Shown here: positions 7,750 through 9,393 of the stretch, one piece after another
How positions within the stretch are numbered: position 1 is the stretch's first letter
Layout of the letters: the number at the start of each line of letters is the position of its first letter
Assembly (NCBI GenBank): GCA_015487825.1
Contig: WFOZ01000433.1
Span: forward strand, 1-9,393
Origin: Planctomycetaceae bacterium
GTDB taxonomy: Bacteria > Planctomycetota > Planctomycetia > Planctomycetales > Planctomycetaceae
Direction of reading: 5' to 3'
DNA length: 9,393 nt
Notes under the pieces: model-generated
Database searches by the model: none
What the model saw: the letters and a program-made list of their open reading frames with translations, nothing else
What the model was told of the DNA's origin: nothing
Translations under genes and position numbers: made by a program

Positions 7750-8087
7750 TCGTTAATATCCGGTTGGTAATAATAATCGCGAAAATATCAGTCGTGAGTA
7801 ATTTGCCATGACAGGCGCATATCGTTACAGAAAATCAATACTTTTGCTCACGAAAGAACACGAAAAAGAAAAGTCCACCATTTGGTGAACGAACAGATCG
7901 TACGAGTTATGGCAATCTCGTTGCAATCATATTTTGATGATAATATCCCAGATTGCCCAAAATAGTTACACCGGAATCTTGATTAAAACAGGAATGGGTG
8001 TACACTGAGGTTTACGCGGCTCTGTGAAAGAAGTGTTTGCTGAGTTCTTGATTTTCGTTCTGGCTATCAGGATGAACCAGTTGTTCC
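7750..8087. other. Non-coding spacer upstream of tpsA
   Basis: No gene is seen. The spacer should contain the tpsA promoter (reverse strand), but no clear pair of -35/-10 boxes stands out. On the forward strand TTGATT (7979-7984) and TACACT (8001-8006), 16 bases apart, resemble a weak sigma70-type promoter pointing toward the palindromic element. The dyad at 7873-7890 is listed separately. The region is otherwise AT-rich and featureless. Confidence 0.5.
7873..7890. promoter_or_regulatory. 18-base imperfect palindrome upstream of tpsA
   Basis: GTCCACCATTTGGTGAAC is a dyad with CACCA/TGGTG core arms around TT and outer GT/AC pairs, with one mismatched pair between them. It lies about 125 bases upstream of the tpsA ATG, where a promoter operator could sit. 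No matching regulator family is recognised and function is inferred only from symmetry. Confidence 0.25.
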
Positions 8088-8105
8088 GGGCCAAAGGCCC
8101 AGCAA

Positions 8106-8135
8106 TTTACCTAGCCCGGCCCAACGGGCTGGGTT
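8106..8135 (+). repeat. Left terminal inverted repeat
   Basis: This 30-base arm starts TTTACCTAGCCC and ends GGGCTGGGTT. It is the inverted copy of 8252-8281 with a single difference. Internally it also folds on itself (AGCCCG 8113-8118 with CGGGCT 8125-8130). Confidence 0.8.
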
Positions 8136-8251
8136 GGCAAGTATGAAATGGCGGTGAGGACCAACGGTCTGGCCATTTGTAAAATGTTGAAAAAAGGCGA
8201 CCCATTTGGGCAAATGACCGAGCCTTTGGCCCCACGTTTTTGGGGTGTCAG

Positions 8252-8281
8252 AACCCAGCCCGTTGGGCTGGGCTAGGTAAA
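8252..8281 (-). repeat. Right terminal inverted repeat
   Basis: This 30-base arm starts AACCCAGCCC and ends CTAGGTAAA, mirroring the left arm. Here the self-fold is longer: CCCAGCCC (8254-8261) pairs with GGGCTGGG (8265-8272) around a three-base loop. The one base that differs from the left arm falls within this stem. Confidence 0.8.
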
Positions 8282-8299
8282 CATCCGGGGCTTTGCCCC

Positions 8300-8520
8300 T
8301 GTTTTTCCAAGCATTTCAACAGAAATACTCTCTTACAAGATGCTTGCAAATATGTTGCGCCGGGGTGCGTGCTACAATTTGTACGGCATCACAAACCCCA
8401 AGGTGCACCCAACAGGAATAATAAGGCTGATCTGCATATTTGTACCGGAATAGTTTTTTGCTGCCTGTAATGAGGTTCTGTAATTGAAATCAATCTGTAT
8501 AGATTGATATATCTGCTTAC
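8300..8520. other. Non-coding leader region of the TPR gene
   Basis: No gene is recognised here. TGCTACAAT at 8370-8378 has the form of an extended -10 promoter (TGn followed by TACAAT), with no well-spaced -35; if used, it would give a leader of about 135 bases. TTGCTG (8458-8463) and TGTAAT (8479-8484), 15 bases apart, are a weaker alternative nearer the gene. A strong 8-bp dyad (8489-8508) sits directly before the start codon. Confidence 0.4.
8489..8508. promoter_or_regulatory. Perfect 8-bp dyad immediately upstream of the TPR gene
   Basis: ATCAATCT (8489-8496) and AGATTGAT (8501-8508) are perfect inverted arms around GTAT, ending 12 bases before the ATG at 8521. The 20-base size and AT-rich symmetry suit an operator for a dimeric regulator. 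As RNA, it would form a hairpin covering the ribosome binding region, where no Shine-Dalgarno sequence is seen. Either role is inferred from position and symmetry. Confidence 0.4.
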
Positions 8521-9393
8521 ATGAAAAAATATCTGAGAATCTCATCTGTTGTGGCGTTGGCATTCATTCTGATTGCAGTCAGTTTGAAACCCTCCACAGT
8601 TCAAGCTCAACTAACACTTGGGCAAATTGTTGGCAATAGCGACAAAGGTGTCGAAACGAAGTATCGCAATGTTGCTGATGCCATCGTCCTGTTCCAGCGA
8701 GGCAACGGCCCAGCTGCCCTGAACATGTTGAGAACTGCCAAGCAACAGAACGCAGAACTCCCTCCCGGTGAAATCATGTTTGCCCATTTATGTTTTGCCA
8801 GCGGCAACGCCAAGCCAGGGCGGGAAATTTTGCAGGTCGCTGCGGTAGAAGCACAAAATGATCCGGAAGTCTGGAACATGCTTGCCGATTTGCAACTTCG
8901 TGAAGGGCATTTCGCGGAAGCTGATTTGCTATTTTCCAAAGCGATCGATGTCGCCAACCAGTTTAAGGGGAATGATAAACGCCGCGATGCTCAATTGATC
9001 AACGCGTACGCCGGGGCAGCCATGACCAACGAACGCCGCAGTCAATGGGAACTGGCAGAGTATTATTTGCGAGCCTGGATTAAACTCGCCCCAAAAACAG
9101 CAGAAGTTTATCCGCGTCTGGCAGCCACGCTCATCAACACCAATCGTTTTGATGAAGCGATGAAAGTGTTACAGGTTTTGCGAAAGCTGGACCCGAACCA
9201 GCTTCCAGCCGAAATAACGCTCGGCATGACTTACCAACGTCTTGGTAAAGCGGAAGAGGCAAAAAAGTCGATGCTCGCTGGTCTGGAAAAACATGCAGAC
9301 GATTTTGCAACGCAAATTGCAGTTGCCCGTTGGGCATTGACAACGGGTGATCTGAATCGCGCCCGAACAGGTGCAACCATTGCATTGACGTTA
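8521..9393 (+). CDS. Secreted TPR-repeat protein, N-terminal part (3' end beyond window)
   Basis: An open frame of 291 codons runs off the right edge without a stop. Residues 1-29 form a signal peptide: MKKYLR n-region, hydrophobic core, and probable cleavage at VQA|Q. The rest is helical tetratricopeptide repeat. The clearest unit is residues 115-148 (PEVWNMLADLQLREGHFAEA), followed by units at about 157-191, 195-228 (with NRFDEAMKVL) and 228-261 (YQRLGKAEEAKKS). Weaker units lie before residue 115 and at the cut end. TPR arrays hold partner proteins; here the site would be the periplasm. No catalytic domain is visible in this portion. In-frame stops just upstream (TGA 8485-8487, TAG 8500-8502) fix the ATG. 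A recognisable Shine-Dalgarno sequence is absent. The true partner and full length are unknown. Confidence 0.85.
   Translation, partial: MKKYLRISSVVALAFILIAVSLKPSTVQAQLTLGQIVGNSDKGVETKYRNVADAIVLFQRGNGPAALNMLRTAKQQNAELPPGEIMFAHLCFASGNAKPGREILQVAAVEAQNDPEVWNMLADLQLREGHFAEADLLFSKAIDVANQFKGNDKRRDAQLINAYAGAAMTNERRSQWELAEYYLRAWIKLAPKTAEVYPRLAATLINTNRFDEAMKVLQVLRKLDPNQLPAEITLGMTYQRLGKAEEAKKSMLAGLEKHADDFATQIAVARWALTTGDLNRARTGATIALTL

Larger units (their letters stand above)
8088..8299. repeat. Compact palindromic element with 30-bp terminal inverted repeats and flanking hairpins
   Basis: Two 30-base arms (8106-8135 and 8252-8281) are inverted copies with 29 of 30 positions matching. Five bases outside each arm lies a hairpin: GGGCC-AAA-GGCCC (8088-8100) on the left and GGGGC-TTT-GCCCC (8287-8299) on the right. 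Inside are more stems: AAATGGC/GCCATTT (8146-8152, 8172-8178) enclosing GACC-AAC-GGTC (8159-8169), CATTTG/CAAATG (8203-8216), and CCCCA/TGGGG (8230-8245). GCCTTTGGCCC at 8222-8232 is an exact inverted copy of 8088-8098. No open frame suggests a transposase and no clear target-site duplication is seen. It resembles a non-autonomous MITE or composite REP-like repeat; a structured RNA is possible. Confidence 0.75.

Noticed and set aside
8088..8299. Palindromic element as an ordinary rho-independent terminator
   Set aside because: Its many stems, long inverted arms and lack of an adjacent upstream gene end do not fit a simple terminator; only 8230-8245 looks even partly terminator-like, and it has no trailing T-tract.
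8240..8470. 76-codon forward frame across the palindromic element
   Set aside because: Its first part is the inverted repeat and right hairpin; codon content is dictated by the palindromes and no protein family is suggested.
8607..8957. 116-codon reverse frame opposite the TPR gene
   Set aside because: The forward frame has a signal peptide and TPR pattern along its whole length; the reverse frame is a shadow.

Overview
The window reads as chromosomal DNA of a Gram-negative-type bacterium, with an outer-membrane translocator and large exported proteins. The combination of a two-partner-secretion adhesin with MBG domains, a secreted TPR protein, weak or absent Shine-Dalgarno sequences and a GC-rich palindromic repeat in an intergenic spacer suggests Planctomycetota. 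That placement is inference: no marker gene is present.

Layout. Positions 1-496 hold no convincing gene, only a possible tail of an upstream reading frame and some small dyads. Positions 497-2248 (+) encode a FhaC/ShlB-type TpsB outer-membrane translocator. Positions 2245-7749 (-) encode its probable cargo, a 1834-residue haemagglutinin-like TpsA exoprotein. The two genes are convergent and their stop codons lie in one shared TTAA. Positions 7750-8520 are non-coding and contain a compact 212-bp palindromic element (8088-8299) whose near-perfect 30-bp inverted repeats are flanked by matching hairpins. From 8521 to the right edge runs the start of a signal-peptide-bearing TPR protein, cut by the window end.

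How the genes work together. TpsA would cross the inner membrane by Sec, present its N-terminal TPS domain to the POTRA domains of TpsB in the periplasm, and pass through the TpsB barrel to fold as a long beta-helix outside. Its stalk contains a roughly 1.3-kb internal duplication, each copy carrying an array of 37-residue glycine-rich repeats. It ends in MBG domains and an acidic tail. The TPR protein has no demonstrated link to this pair.

Most notable are the tail-to-tail tpsB/tpsA arrangement, the nested repeat structure of TpsA, and the palindromic element, whose outer hairpins differ by an apparently compensated base pair.
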